Shown here piece after piece: positions 24,377 through 37,551 of a stretch of 64,000 nucleotides of DNA. The stretch's first letter is position 1. Each line of letters opens with the position of its first letter. Under the pieces are notes generated by a model that was not told where the DNA came from, searched no databases, and saw only the letters and a program-made list of their open reading frames with translations. Both the position numbers and the translations under genes were made by a program. Source of the stretch: Stratiolaelaps scimitus (Eukaryota > Arthropoda > Arachnida > Mesostigmata > Laelapidae); assembly GCA_019614645.1 (NCBI GenBank), contig JABWDB010000004.1, forward strand, positions 5,518,001 to 5,582,000. Reading direction: 5' to 3'.

Positions 24377-24759
24377 ATTATTAAAGCATCCTTGCATCTC
24401 AATGTCGTTACATAATGCTAGGTAACCAGACAAAGTTCGAGGAACTTTCAGATGCAAAAGCTATCCACCATTTTTGGCCCAAGGTATCTCTTTTGACAAC
24501 AAGATCAGAAGAGAACGCAGGCCGTCATTAGCGGTCCTTTCACCTCGCTCAATCCGGCTCACAGTGTCCACACGTTCGAGCTATTTATCTATTCTCAGTA
24601 GATCTTTTTTAAAACATTTTAACGCTTTCAACACGTTGTATTTTGATAGTGTTGCGTTTTTACTAAGAGATAACAGTCTCGCAGGTACCACTATACAATG
24701 GCGGAAACGTGTCTGACCTGGAACGTGACATCGGCATTGTGGCAGATTTGCCATCCGTC

Positions 24760-24808
24760 CCACTGTAGGCCACCGCTGTAGGCGATGCTGTTGCATGGCC
24801 TACAGTGG
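24760..24808. repeat. Hairpin, 13-bp perfect arms
   Basis: CCACTGTAGGCCA at 24760-24772 and its exact complement at 24796-24808 are separated by 23 bases. The size is compatible with a small RNA hairpin, but flanking pairing is absent. Confidence 0.85.
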
Positions 24809-24809
24809 T

Positions 24810-27797
24810 GGCCTATATTCAGACACATGGAAAATCAGTGCTTTATTCAAAGCATATGAAAAAACAACAAGTATAATTTGCTCGGAACATACACATGCGA
24901 CGGCTAATGCGGTTGGGCGTCGGCATCAACAACGTCAAAGTTGATGGGTATAAAAAGCCAAGCTGTAAATACAATGCTATTCGTTCATATGTTTATTTCT
25001 TTAGGCATGCCAAAGTTAGCCGAAGTCTGCGTTTTCGAAAAAGCATGTGCGCTGGCTACTATTTTTAGTAGAGCACCTAAGGACTGCTACAGATGACGAG
25101 CTGTTCTGCTGGGGGGGGGTTTTCTTTTTTCGACACGAGACGGATCGTAATCATATTCACTTTGCATATTATAGATATGGCTATGCAAACATGGCTCGTA
25201 TGACTGACACTGTTTATATTTGTTCCATCGAGAAATTATATGTATACTTACGTTTGTCCGTTGCACCCATTGCGGGTATGTATGGTTGCCTCGCCAATCC
25301 ATTTATTTATAGCCTAGCCAGATTTATCGTCGGCCTCGAGCTAACGATCGCGGTGGTGCCTGCCGTACAAGGCAGACAGATATGGTGGCAATCGGTGCCT
25401 TGGCTCTTTTGGGCTCGGGGCCGGCCAGTGTGGCCGGACATCCACGCACAAACATATCTCGATTAAATCTCGATGCCTCTAAAAGCAAGCGGGTCCTGCC
25501 GGGGGCCTATCCACGTCGGCTGGTGGAAATAAAAGCAAGTTATTCCTGCCGCCATTTTGGCGCATGGCAGGCCACGAGGCTGTGGTGGGCCTAGAGTAGT
25601 TTGCTACGAGCAGATCGGGCAAGCAAAAAGGGAAAATACGGTACAAGGGCACCGGTTCCTGGGGAGATGGGGATTTGACGCTTTGGGGAACTATCTGGGC
25701 CGGCGTGTGGATGGAGTAGACAGGGCCTAGGAGGTTGTAGCGGATATCTATGCGGGTCAGGAGTGGGTTTGGATGAGAGACGGCGGCGCGGGTTAGTTTT
25801 GGGGGTGATTTGGGGGCTAGAATTTTGGGGAGTTTTGGCCCTTCCGCTTTTCCCTTGGACACTCCTCCAACGTCACGCGTTCGCCTCGTTCTTCGCATAT
25901 TCAACAAACAGAATCTATCGGATTTCGATTGGCTCTCGCCGGTGGCCCCACATGACTCGTCCCGAAGCCCTCTTCGGTCGAGCCCTTCGGGAATGGCTAA
26001 CTTGCATGAGGACGGGTCCAGACACATTGCCGCCACCGGCGCCTCCACAACCGGCAGGGCCCGTACCCCGAAGGGCCGTGGATGCTGCTACCGCCAGCCT
26101 CCACTCACCACCAATCAGCCGAGCCCCGTTTAGCTCTCGGTTCCGTTTCCCTGTTCCACGGTGCGAACGCACACGGCCATAGCCATCGGCACATACACAA
26201 AGCCACACAGACAGCATTCGTGTGCCACCCCGCAGGGCTGAACCAGTTTTCCTGGCGCTGTTCCTTTCTCCTCCTGGCCGAAGCTTTGCTTCGCGCCTAG
26301 CACCCCCACGCTTCAACCGACACCCGGCCCCCAACGTGTCCTACCCCTGCTGCCGCCTCTGCCATCCCGCCGTTTCTCTCCGATCCGACTCTATGGACAG
26401 CGCTGCTTCATCACAACTCTGTGGTGGTCTGGTCGGGTCTGGTCTGATCTGTCGGTGGTCTCAAGCGCCTTTCTCTCTTTCTGTTCTTACGCTTCGTTTC
26501 CTGCCTTGCTTCTGGGCTGTGCAATCGGGGGCTGTTGTAGCTAGGGTTGAGGCTTGCGTGAGGCCGCGCGAATCTGGGGGTAGTGGGTCGTTCCCCTTAG
26601 TTCTCCTCGATTCCCTCCCGATCCGGGGCCCGCGAGGTCCACCCCGACGGGTCTTTCCTTCGCTTGGCAGCGACCATTCCCCTTTGCCCGTCCCGTCAGC
26701 CGGTGTCCCGTGTTGCCCCTCGCGCCCCCTCCGTTCACCCTGCCCTGGGATCCCCTGGGCGCGTCATTTCATTCTCACTCCACCGCGTGCAACTCGTCAC
26801 TGACCCCCCGGCCGTCCTGTCGTTTTCCACAGCGCAGCACAGCACACATCGAACGGCGCGAAGATGGCATGACGCCGAGTGTCGGCAGCATCCGCAGAAA
26901 CAACAACAACAGCCCAAGCAGCTCGAGCGCTGTGGGAACGTGCGAGGCGGCAGGCAACACGGCCGTACAGTTCGCCGTGTTATGACACAGGCGTCGGAGG
27001 CGGCCAAGACGGGATGGCGGAAGGAGGCAACAGGATGAGAATAAGACGGGGGGGGGGGCGGCTGTGCGAGGTAGGGGGCGTGGACAGCCGAAACAGAGAG
27101 AGCGGTGCAGAGGCCGGTGAGGACAATCAGAACAGACGAAGATGATGCAGTGGTTGGTTCTCAGGCGAGAGGGAGAAGACAGAGAGACCACGAAGACACC
27201 CGGCCCGCGAGACACAGGACTCTCTCGTGGCTCAACCAGAAGAACTAGGCGAAACAGATAGTCATGATGATAATGGATGAATGCATTCAGAAGATGGAAG
27301 CAGTTGTACTGGATAGTCGTTGTAGTAGTAGCAGTAATAACACGTAGTGGTGGTGGTGGTGATGGCCGTGGTAGCGGTGCAGGGCTGCGTCATCGAAATG
27401 TGTACGAATGTGAGCAGAACTACGATAACGAGAACCTTGAAAACAAGAACGATCGCTTGGGATTTGGGGATGCGGATGAATGACGCCATATAGCGTAGTT
27501 GTTGCTTGAATTGCTGCGACTCCAGCTTGGCGATGATGATCGTTTTAGCGCTGGGTTATGTTATATGTTATATAATACAGCTGGCTTCGCGCATCAATGA
27601 ATTGTGTCATTGACAAATGTTGCGGAAAATGAACAGCTAGGATCGCTTGTTTTATGTACCGCTTTTCTTCATGTGGGATTACCGACAAACTTGCGTTGTA
27701 ACTGGTCGATTGTAACTGGTCATAACAGCGAAAGTGAAATATTTAACACTTACACTCATATACACAGCTCAGTGTGTCAGCAGTATAGCACTATATA
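24810..27797. other. Non-coding DNA with GC-rich core at 25.4-27.2 kb
   Basis: The core carries long open frames on both strands (up to 193 codons at 26222-26803) made of Pro, Arg and Ser, with no domain I recognise. G runs are at 25111-25119 and 27048-27058, and a GGT triplet run is near 27343-27361. An open frame at 25047-25466 contains a GPCR-like Asn-Pro-Phe-Ile-Tyr, discussed under rejected items. Confidence 0.5.
27048..27058. repeat. Poly-G homopolymer (11)
   Basis: Eleven G residues inside a GC-rich block. Confidence 0.85.
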
Positions 27798-27985
27798 TTT
27801 TTTTTTGGGCTGATTCACAGCCAACATTTAACGTCCACGGAGTGGCTTTCGGCATTGCTTCATAAAGCGGACTCCTCTAAATGCAAATGTGCAACGGTGG
27901 GGATTGAATCCGTGCACCGGATCGTCTCTCCGTTAATTGTACTCAGGCGCACACGAATGCATCACGCCACCTTCGTGGCTCGGTG
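27798..27985 (-). mobile_element. tRNA-derived SINE (SINE-A), copy 2
   Basis: A minus-strand copy of the element at 6011-6195. The tRNA-like head is at the high-coordinate end, with GGTGGCGTGATGCATTCGTG reading down from about 27970. Box-B-like sequence lies at 27901-27911. It shares a 22-base identical core (TAAATGCAAATG-TGCAACGGTGG) with copy 3 at about 39180. The 3' stem-loop is GGCTGTGAATCAGCC. The tail is nine As in element orientation, unlike the T tail of copy 1. Flanks GCAGTATAGC (about 27779) and GCAATATCGC (about 27985) could be a decayed target duplication. Confidence 0.75.
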
Positions 27986-28961
27986 CAATATCGCTTTTGC
28001 AGAGGACGAATGTAAAGTGATCTATTATATTTGAGTGCCATTTCAGTATAACGATAGATGTCAAAGGCTATTGCATGCACTTCGAAATGTGGGTCGACTT
28101 TCTCTCAACGCTTGCTTTTTTCTTGTACTTGTTCAGTGTGTGTGTGTAAAATTCTGCACAACCCCTGCCCGCTTGCAGTGCGCTTCTCGTCGGTATGACT
28201 CGTCACATACGAGTATTGACAAGCGGCGTTCGATCGATGCGGAGCGTATCAGGCAAGTCAGTCCGGCTCAACCCATCCCGTGGTTCTTTCAGAATCGCAA
28301 ACGCTTTTTGAGGGATACTTATTCCTGCTGTGTTCGTAGATATGGTTAGATCTCCGGTGGCTAGGCGTTTCAACACACAATACTCCGTCAAGCTAGCGAC
28401 CAATACATGGAACGGCTGGGTTATTTTTCTTGCGGTCAGTTGTAATCGCTTATTTCCGGTTTACGCAACACGTCACGTCATCTGTGCGTACGGCGAGAGT
28501 CATGGTCAAGGTCGTGCCAACGATGGGCGACTTAAACAGGTCTGATAATCGAGGTGAATCAATAAAGTCGTAGCACAATCGTCCGCATCTCTGTGTCGCA
28601 GTCGGGATTGTAAATTATGAATCAGGGTGAATTTCAATCATATCAGATCGTTGGTCAGGATAATAACATAATATTACTCAGAGCCGGAAAACTGAAGCAA
28701 CGTAAGAACGAGGCGGATGTCAGCAAGTCCCCCCCCCCCCTTCCACAACAAAGAGACACAGTGTAAGCTTGTAAGTTGTAAAATAAATTAAATCGCAGCT
28801 GTTTAAATATGTACAATAACATAAATTGTGCTGAAGGTGAATGTACGACAACGCACGATTTCGCTATAAGTTGACGCCGCAGCTATGTTCGATCCGGGCA
28901 TAACACATTCACGCATTTAATTCAGCTCTATAGATCCGTTCGTCCTTAAATACATAAAAAA
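27986..28961. other. Gene-free segment
   Basis: Nothing was recognised apart from a 12-base C run at 28729-28740. Confidence 0.55.
28729..28740. repeat. Poly-C homopolymer (12)
   Basis: Twelve C residues. Confidence 0.9.
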
Positions 28962-28962
28962 A

Positions 28963-29008
<46 letters not shown>
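28962..29008. repeat. (AT)n microsatellite, ~45 bases
   Basis: One of the longest TA tracts in the window, with one C interruption near its left end. Confidence 0.9.
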
Positions 29009-29010
<2 letters not shown>

Positions 29011-29551
29011 CTTTCGTCAGAACTACTGCATAGGCATTCAAATGTCTGCTAGTCCCGTCCCATGATTCCGCGGTCACTGAACAAGACCATCACTATATTA
29101 GTTTTGGGCTCAAATCAGTTTTTTTACTGTGAGGATAAAGCGAGTTGGAACGTTAATATGCAAATTGTACTAAAACCCCGCACGGATCAATGGCTGTAGT
29201 TATATATACGCTATGTTTGTTCTCGAGACGCTACATTACTTCACGAGGTGAATTTCCCCCCTGTACGATACAACACTCAGTGATTCTCAAGTGTCATGGC
29301 ATACTCAACTTTCTTCACTTCGTTCGCTCATTGTGTTCCATTCTAATTCAGCTGCCTCCTGATAGATATGATTGCACTGTTTGTCAAAACGAAAATTGGC
29401 CCTTGTATCACATTCGGCCCCGTCCACCGCATTGGCCTTGAACGGGCCGGGTACGATGCAGAGCAACCCGTCGAGGGCCGACGAATGAGGAACTTTACAG
29501 CAGTAGAAGTGGGTAGAATAGCAGACAGACAGACGCCTGACCCTACATACG

Positions 29552-29576
29552 TATATATATATATATATATATATAT
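29552..29576. repeat. (TA)n microsatellite
   Basis: A TA tract read as Ile-Tyr on both strands. A second tract lies at about 29739-29758. Confidence 0.9.
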
Positions 29577-29848
29577 GGTTGTATGTGTGTGTGTATATAT
29601 GGCTGGTGATAGGCGGGGATCGAAGCGGGGGATCATCTAGACGCCGATGTTCGAAAGAGAACACCCAATTTGAGGGGGAATAGGAAGGATTTCCGCCCAT
29701 TACTACCACGACTACTACCACTGCGTCTATACAGGCCATATATATATATATATATATAAGAGGGAGCACTGACTGTGAAGATTCTGCTTCTTCATCTGTC
29801 TCGAGGAAAAAGGCACCTCTTTGCGAAATAGGGCCGCCCGATTTCTTG

Positions 29849-29860
29849 CCCCCCCCCCCC
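29849..29860. repeat. Poly-C homopolymer (12)
   Basis: Twelve C residues at the edge of a GC-rich block. Confidence 0.9.
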
Positions 29861-30694
29861 AAGTCGACAACTCTCGCCAATACCCCCAAGCACCTTAGTC
29901 TTGCACAAGAGCTAGAGTCGCTGGCGCGCACGATTCATCGTCGTCCTTCGCCGTTCATTGCGTCCCGCCACCGCCGAAAATGGCTACAACCAATTTGTGT
30001 GTTGTCCACATACTCACACTCAGGCGGACACACACACACAACTCCGCACTGCTCCAGTTTGTGCTGCGAGCCTATATCCACACATGCCCATTTTGAATGT
30101 TGTTGCTGCTGTTGCTGCTGCTTTGTCTGTTTTCCCCTATCGGTTCACAAAGACTGTACTCTCTGTCCTTCTATCTCTCGCTCTTCGTACTCGTTTTTCG
30201 CGTGTATACGTGAGGCATCCTCCGTGCGCCTTCCCGTGCCCCGCTATCGGTGACAATTTCTTCGCGCAGGCATTGCGACTCGACGCGGAGCATCACTGCT
30301 GGAGAGTGGCCCGATGCGTTCTCCGACGCCGAGAGCAGCAGAGTACAACAGCGCCGGCAGTGAATGGCAGGATAGAGAAAATTTGGCAAACACCGCCGAG
30401 TCCATTTGAGGGTGTATATTTGTAGGAACTCACCGGGGACTCCTCTCGACCCCGCTTTTCGACGTCTCGCAATTTCACTGCTCGCACTCACTGCGTAGAG
30501 GGATCGGCAGCGACGGCAGAAGCGCATACAGACGGTCGCCCAGCTGCTCGTTGCTCTATCATCTCTATCTTCTTGCGGGCCCTCCCTCAATGCCGGCTGC
30601 AGGGTTAGGAGTCAGGGGTGCACCGGTGCGATATCTGGCAGGTGCACGCAAAGCACAAACACATGAACATCGCACAGGCATCTCACGTCAAATC

Positions 30695-30726
<32 letters not shown>

Positions 30727-30731
30727 GAGAG
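30695..30731. repeat. Compound (GT)n(GA)n microsatellite
   Basis: A GT tract passes directly into a GA tract. Confidence 0.9.
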
Positions 30732-32523
30732 AAATACGACGAACGAGACGGTGTTTCTGTGAGCGTAAGCAGGCAGGTAGGGGTACAGCATGTTGGTGCG
30801 CGCCCGCTCGCTCGTTCCCGTTTTTTTTTCTCTCTGTTGCAGACGAATCTCGAAGCGGTAAAATGGTGTGCTGCACATTTTGAGAGATTTCCCACACCCC
30901 CTGCGGGCAGTTCACCCCACATCCCGGCATTTCGTCGTACCCGGCTCACTCAGGCCGTTTCAAGTCGTCATACACTTCGTGTCGTAAAGAGGCTTCACAT
31001 GCCATGATAAAACTCGCTAGCGAAATGTAGCGCCGGGCAGTAGGGCCGCCGGAGAGAGATTGAGAGAAACAGGAAGCAATTTACACTCAGTGGCGTTGGT
31101 CCGCGCCGCCATTGCTACTGGGCCACCTCTCTCTCTCTCTCTCGGTGATGGGTGCCATCGTTTCGGCGTTGGCCCTCCGGACGGACGATGCAAAAATGGC
31201 CTGGCTTCTTTGGCGCGCGCGCTGGGGGGGAGGCTACTCTCTTGGCGCTAGTACGTAATGCAATATACCATGATACGTTTTCGAGACGAACTGAGAGCCT
31301 TGTAGTTTCGGCGGTCATAGCTGTGTTGTATCGCAGCCGCCGGTAAGTAGGAAGAGGCCGACCGTTGAGGAACCGAACAAAGAGGCGCCAGAGAATGAGC
31401 TAGCCCGCCTCAAGAAGGACAGCGAGACAGACCCAGCACACACGTGCGCCTGAGAAATCCGTTCGTACGGCTCCCTTGTTCCCGATCGGTGAATGCTGCT
31501 CCGAGAGTGGAGAGCTTTAGCACTGCCGCGCTGTGACACCATCCATAGGAGAGATGATGCCGATCAGCGTTTGCAAGCCGGCTTAGTCTTTCCCATCGTT
31601 GGCTGCTGCTGCTGCTGCTGCCGCGCTCCGACATCCGTAGATTCAACGATGCTCTTGCGGGGACGCGCTGATTTGCCTCGCGAATATGAGATAGGCCCGT
31701 TGTGATGATATTTCTGAGCCGATGGGATGAGGTGCATACGCGAGTTGGCTGACAAAACCTACAAAATCTGTTAGCCACGCTGTACCCAGTGAAGGTATAT
31801 AGCTTGCGTTCAGTAACAACGACGTCGAATATGTTGCGATTAGACTTTCTCGTGGCTGCGCCGTATGCGCTGATACTTTGCTAATCTGCTTTGGGTATCG
31901 CGAAACACTTCTAACTTGGAATGGTGTTCTCAGTTTGAATGCGAAAGCGCAACTCAAACATAGGTCATGTTCTACGAGAGGATATCTTACTCGATCCCAC
32001 TTGCAGTGATCACTGCCAACTTTGGTTTATGATGAATAGTGAATAGTTCTCTTGCCTATCTAGGAGCATGAAGTAAGTATAGCTGTTACGCAGCCGGTGA
32101 TGCCGACCAACCATTGAAATCTCAAGGCACTACCTCTCTTCTATGAAACAGCAAGCGTCATTTGATGTGTGGCCATCGGACAGAATGTATCCGTTTAACG
32201 TGGCAAAGAACACCTGCCCTAGCAATTCTGAAATCGAAGCAATCCATAATCAATAAGTATTACAATATGTAACCGCCGAAATCACATCGCCGCGCACAAA
32301 TATATACGCGACTATGCGAGGTAGATCGATAAAGTTACTTTGAAAAGGTCGCCCAAGGGAGCTATTGAGCGTTCGCCCTTCTGCCAGAATTGTTATACCA
32401 GCAATACTCAGCTTCAAACGTAAGCTCTATAATAATTCAATTTATGGCGTATAATTAAAGCTAAAAGAGAGGGCCTATTTAATTTACAATTTAATTAACT
32501 AAAAATTTAACTGTGAAATAGAT

Positions 32524-32559
32524 CGTCCGTCAAACAGGAAATTTGCTGTTTGACGGACG
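32524..32559. repeat. Hairpin, 14-bp perfect arms
   Basis: CGTCCGTCAAACAG at 32524-32537 and its complement at 32546-32559, with an eight-base loop that itself contains AAATTT. It sits in an AT-rich gene-free stretch. Confidence 0.85.
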
Positions 32560-32934
32560 TACTAATTGACTGCACATTCTATTGCAAAACCATCAATAGT
32601 CCATTGTACGTTAGATGTTCATCGGTAAGAAGCATGGTGACGATCACCTGACTCTATAGATTAGGCGAAGGGCATTCATAACAACGATCGTTCATGTGGA
32701 CCGTCAAGTTACACTCGAGTATACATTAATAGCTAACCTCAGTCATAGTGGAATAGCACAGATAATACATTAAGCGAGGCTGACTTTCATAGCGAAGACA
32801 CGAAGAAAATTGACATTTCAGCAAATATCCAGGGAGTTCCTTCTAATGGTGGTCCTTCGTATATTTATCCATAACTATGCTTAACGCTGTCCCGTTATTG
32901 AAGGTGTGCATGTTATCGACATCGACAACCGTAT

Positions 32935-33027
32935 AATATATATATATATATGTATATATAGATATATACATGTATATGTATGTATATATATGTACACATA
33001 CATATATATATATATATATGTATATAG
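32935..33027. repeat. Compound TA/GTATA microsatellite, ~90 bases
   Basis: TA runs with GTA and CATG steps. It is the longest low-complexity AT tract seen here. Confidence 0.9.
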
Positions 33028-33569
33028 CCTTCGACGACACTGTTGAAGCTGCTAAAATGTTCCGAGGTTTCAGCAGCGCCACAACCACCTCTTAGTAACA
33101 GTATTACAACGTTTGCCGTTAGACAAGTAGCAGCAATACGAACAATACTGTTGAACTGGCTATTGCGGCTCGTGAATTTTTATGACTCCAGTGGCGCCTC
33201 GAGGGGCCTTAGAGCAAAGTTAAACATAAGGGCGGGGGAGAGACGCAGTCACACACAGACACCCATACACAGTGGGCCGAAGGTCGTTGAAGGCTCACTG
33301 AAGCCCTTCGAGGGCGACGGTCTTCCACTGAACGTGTACTTACAACGATCTCGACGCTGCGCCGGCTTCGAACTCGACGCAGCGCATCGAGGCTCGCCGG
33401 GCCTCCAACCGCTCCTGCTATCCGCCCCGTGAGCAGACGGCGGAGTAGAGAGCGTGTTATTTATTCACAACATTATCTTGTTGCAATTTCGTAATCCGAT
33501 TTCGTTCGGTGTATGTAGTTTCACGTAAACGATATCACAATACCGATTTGGTCCGTCAAGCCCCCCCCA

Positions 33570-33612
33570 ATGCTCTCTCTCTCTCTCTCTCTCTCTCCCC
33601 CCTCTCTCTCTC
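33570..33612. repeat. (CT)n microsatellite
   Basis: A CT tract with a short C interruption. Confidence 0.85.
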
Positions 33613-35842
33613 TGTGTGTCCAGATCTGCGTCAGATCCCTCTCACTCTCAGCCTCTATCTCTCTCTGGCCATTCCAGTTAGCAGCAGTTGACTAGACGGA
33701 ACTGAAGCCACATTGGCCCTGCTGGGGCCCACTGCCGTGTGTGCGCAGGATCGGAACTCGTACACGACGATGCTTGTTTGCGATAGCATGCTTGACATTT
33801 TGCCTATGGCTAACCATTCGGTAGGCATTCGATGAGGTCTCAATGGCTGTTCCTACCCGGTCTTCGACTCTTTTTGTACGATTCGGATTATTTTCGAAAG
33901 TGTAATCGATAGCGTAAGGAGGACACTGAACTACGAGCGAATGCATTTTGTTAACTAACTCGCCAGGGTTTTTTTTTAGGACAAGTCGTGCTCGATTTTC
34001 GAGACAATCAGGACGGATCAGCTATAAAATGATTAAGATCGAGGTCAACATGACTCAGGCGAAATCTGACCTTCTCCATTCGAACGCTCAATCAAGTGAG
34101 GCTCATTCACGGGGGTGTGATTTTTTCAAGAGCTTTAGTTCTCGTAAAATAAGCATATGTAGGTGATAATTGGATCTTGGTAGTTCGAATGTCATATCAA
34201 GGGGTCGATTTGTCGTACATGCACATACAGATAACCGAAGTTTTTAAACAATACAATTGTTGTATACACCGAGTTTAAAAAAATGTACACAAGAACTACG
34301 CACAAATGTTTACAGATCGTTTCATATAGAAGTTCAGAAAAAAAAAAAAACTTAGAAAAAGGAATATCTGTCTCCCCCGCGCACTTTGGTTGACGAGAGT
34401 CAACGGGTCTCGCGAGCCTCAAGCAATCTGCATGGATGGCAAGCAAGAGAAGGGCGGCCAGGTTCTCTAACGGCAAATGGCATCACGAAGTGAGTCGGCC
34501 TACCAGCCGAGTTCGTTTCCTTGACGTGGATATTGGGAGCGCAGTATCATTCGGGACAATTCTTCTTGACATTTTAAAGGCAATAAGCGCAACGTGAGGC
34601 GAATACAAGGCGCTCGGAGAACACACACGTATAATTTACTTTCCTTATTTAATCACTCATGTTGAATACGTATTATATATATTAATCTAGTAGCATATGC
34701 AGGTTGCGAAAGTGAAATAGTCGTCTGCTTTGAGTGGCAGGACCGTTGAACAACGGCAGTCAACTAGGATCAATTGCAAACTCCCGGATCAATTTGCAGT
34801 ATAGCGCAGACGGTGGAAATCTAGAATTTGGTCGTTGCAAATACCTGGCTACCATTCTGCTAATAGTCATGTAGTACTCAGGATGTTAAAAATGCATATT
34901 CAGAGCTTCGATGTAGCTTTGTTTCACTTTCAACCTTAATTAGCAATTTTCCGACGTTGGAACTGCATCAGCTGGTAGTTCGTGGTTTTGTAGTTCGCCA
35001 TTCAGCAGACAGATCCTCAACTTTAAAAACTGGATTATCCTGATTGAGCTTATGATAATAACGTAAATGGGTTCATTGTCATACATCTAGACTATATAGT
35101 AACTAAACTAATTGCTCATGCTAATGATATTCATTAGCCAAATAACCACTATAGAACAATTTAAACGTCTGCATGAGCTAGTAGAACACAAAACATTACA
35201 CACCTGTTGAATAGAAATAAATTGTGAAACACAAACAGAGAGAGGGAGAGACAGAATGCTACCTGAGTATCTCTGATCAGAAAATTTCGAAAGAGATTGA
35301 TGAACCTGAAACAACATGGACACGCAGCTTCCAATACGTGTCCACGTTGTTCCACATAACTTCCTGCGCCGCGTTTGAGTTCCTGGACAATAAAAATGTT
35401 GGTTACATGGTGCCGTTGCCATCCTATGGGCGAAGCTTAATCGAACCGAACTGAAGTGTGTACAGTAAACGTAAGACTGTATCCATCCACCTTTCTAAGC
35501 TATATCTGCTTAATGATAAGACTACTCGGAGGAAGGGGTCAGCGAGCACCGGTAGGTTCGCGGAAGAGCAGTCGCACACGCATTCCCGATAAGATTCGAT
35601 AAGGTGGAATACCAATATTTCAAGGGTATACTCTCCGTTCGCGTGGAGTGTACGCGCGGCGATAAAGAACACGATTCAGACCGCTAGAGCTGAAGTCTAA
35701 AGGCTAAAACTGAAGACGAATAACAGGCCTCGTTCGTTGGGGCACGGGCCAACGCGAGAGCATAGATGGGGGTGTCGGCTAGCAACCGAAAACTGACGCG
35801 CATCACTGCGACTGTTAATTATTAGATATATACATTTACTTC

Positions 35843-35844
<2 letters not shown>

Positions 35845-35879
<35 letters not shown>

Positions 35880-35880
35880 T
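35845..35880. repeat. (TA)n microsatellite
   Basis: A TA tract with a terminal CATATATG. Confidence 0.9.
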
Positions 35881-37551
35881 GCCGCGCTCAAATTTCTCTC
35901 AAGTGATACACACTCATATGTGTATTATATATATGAGTAGCTGTGCCTCCCTTCGTGTGTGCTCGCTCCTAGGGGTCTCGCTATTGGTGCGAAGCAGACG
36001 CAGATTCGAAAATATACCATTCGTATGTTGGTCGTGTTGGTGTCTGGGTGTTTGCGCCTGACGGGCCCTGCACCACCCCCCCCCGCCCCCCACCTCCGCC
36101 CACTCTATGTAAATGTGTGCGTGTGGACGGAATTTGTCTGTGCTGCATTTTCAGGCGACCATCCAGTCTTTGGATTGGCTTAGCTGTCTGCCTCGGTGGC
36201 TGACTGACTAGCCTGGTAGAGGAATGGAGGAAGGCGCCCGACTCAGGCTAAAATGGCACCGTGTGTTGTAGTATTATAGAAGGCTAAATCTAAGGGAGAT
36301 GCGACACGGACGAGCGAGTGTTCGGGCAAACGCCCAGGCAGGCAGCCAGCCGCTTCGCCAGCGCTTGAGTGAAGTCTCCCAACTAGGGGAACGGAACCGT
36401 GTGAGCGGCATCGCCGTGGCCAGCGGTGTCATGGACGACGAGAGTGGAATGCGTTGTTATTATCTTGCACTCCCCGCTTGGGCGGCGTGCAGTCGTGGCG
36501 GCGCTGTTGTGGAGGCCAGCGTCGAACGCTTTCGGCTTCGGCTTTCGGCTTCTAGCATCTCCGCACAGCAGAAGCAGCTCTGGACCGGATCGAGCCGACG
36601 TCGGATGAAGCCGACCCGTTCAGGCTAAAGCGGACTCGACTTGTGCAGAAGGAAGGAAGAGGACATTAGGGAGAGACACCCCCCCCACACACACACAAAG
36701 TGGTCCCGTGGCCAGTTGCTTCTCACTTGCACTTTGCCCTTTGACCACACTCACAGTGCGCTGTACAATCCTCCCGTTCGCCCGCTTGTCTTCTCGGTAT
36801 ATGTCCCTTAGAAGCCCTCACCCCCATGGGGCTCGTCGGAACTGAGGATGCTCCTCGGAGCCGCCGCCGCTCCGGGGACTCGCGACTGTTCTCATCCGGG
36901 GGAAGATACGCCGCCGTGGCGGGAACGATAAGTCCGCCGCAGACGAGGAGTAGGTGGAAAGCTGGCGGTACGGAGCGACACTAATATCCAATGAAATCGC
37001 CTGACGTAGGCTGACACACACGAGAACCACTTGCTCTGGGCTATCCGCTCCTTGGCGAATTCGCGAATTACGTGCCACGTGCCAACAACAGGGACCTCGC
37101 TGGACTGCCTTCTGCCAGTTGCAAATTACTGGACGGACCAGCTCAATAGGCATGATTAATACTGGGCGCATGGTGGCACTACCTTCGTGAGAGAGGTTTT
37201 CCTGGACATGTACGTTCGGTAGGGCCCACTAGTAAGTGGATTACAGCCTATTGTTCTATAACTTGATTATACTAATTATGCTCTTCGCAGGTGGCAGAGG
37301 TGGTACATTCACCTTTGCTATACTTTTTTAGCGCATTTCTACCTAAGAAGCAGAAAACGAACGGTATTGGCAACCTTGTAGATTGTTATATATATATTTT
37401 CGGCTGACTCAAAAAAGAGACCCATATTTTCTTGCGCCGTATTCTTATTATTGGCCGTTTTAAATTCAAATTTGGCGGGTAGTGAGACATGACAATTAGC
37501 AAGCAGGCGGCGCAATAGGCGCTAGCATTCGGCTTTCGTTGGGCGTTCAAA

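Larger units (their letters stand above)
29009..32523. other. Non-coding DNA, GC-rich at 29.8-31.7 kb
   Basis: TA tracts are at about 29552-29576 and 29739-29758, a 12-base C run at 29849-29860, a GT-to-GA compound at about 30695-30731 and a (CTG)n run at about 31605-31622. The 208-codon minus-strand open frame (29305-29931) runs through both TA tracts, so its Ile-Tyr repeats are microsatellite translation. No domain was recognised. Confidence 0.5.
33028..37551. other. Non-coding DNA, GC-rich at 36.0-37.1 kb
   Basis: A CT tract lies at about 33570-33612, an A12 run near 34339-34350 and a TA tract at about 35845-35880. Open frames of 80-130 codons occur without recognisable domains. Palindromic GAATTCGCGAATT with tandem ACGTGCC lies at about 37058-37084. 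Confidence 0.5.

Noticed and set aside
25047..25466. 139-codon frame containing Asn-Pro-Phe-Ile-Tyr-Ser-Leu, like transmembrane helix 7 of a GPCR
   Set aside because: No other receptor motif precedes it, the following residues lack the basic helix expected after NPxxY, and it begins at a non-ATG codon.
26222..26803. 193-codon plus-strand frame in a GC-rich block
   Set aside because: Pro/Arg/Ser composition follows from GC content. Several other frames on both strands are also open.
29305..29931. The longest open frame (208 codons, minus strand)
   Set aside because: It crosses two TA microsatellites and reads them as Ile-Tyr. It has no domain, and a plus-strand frame is open over the same bases.
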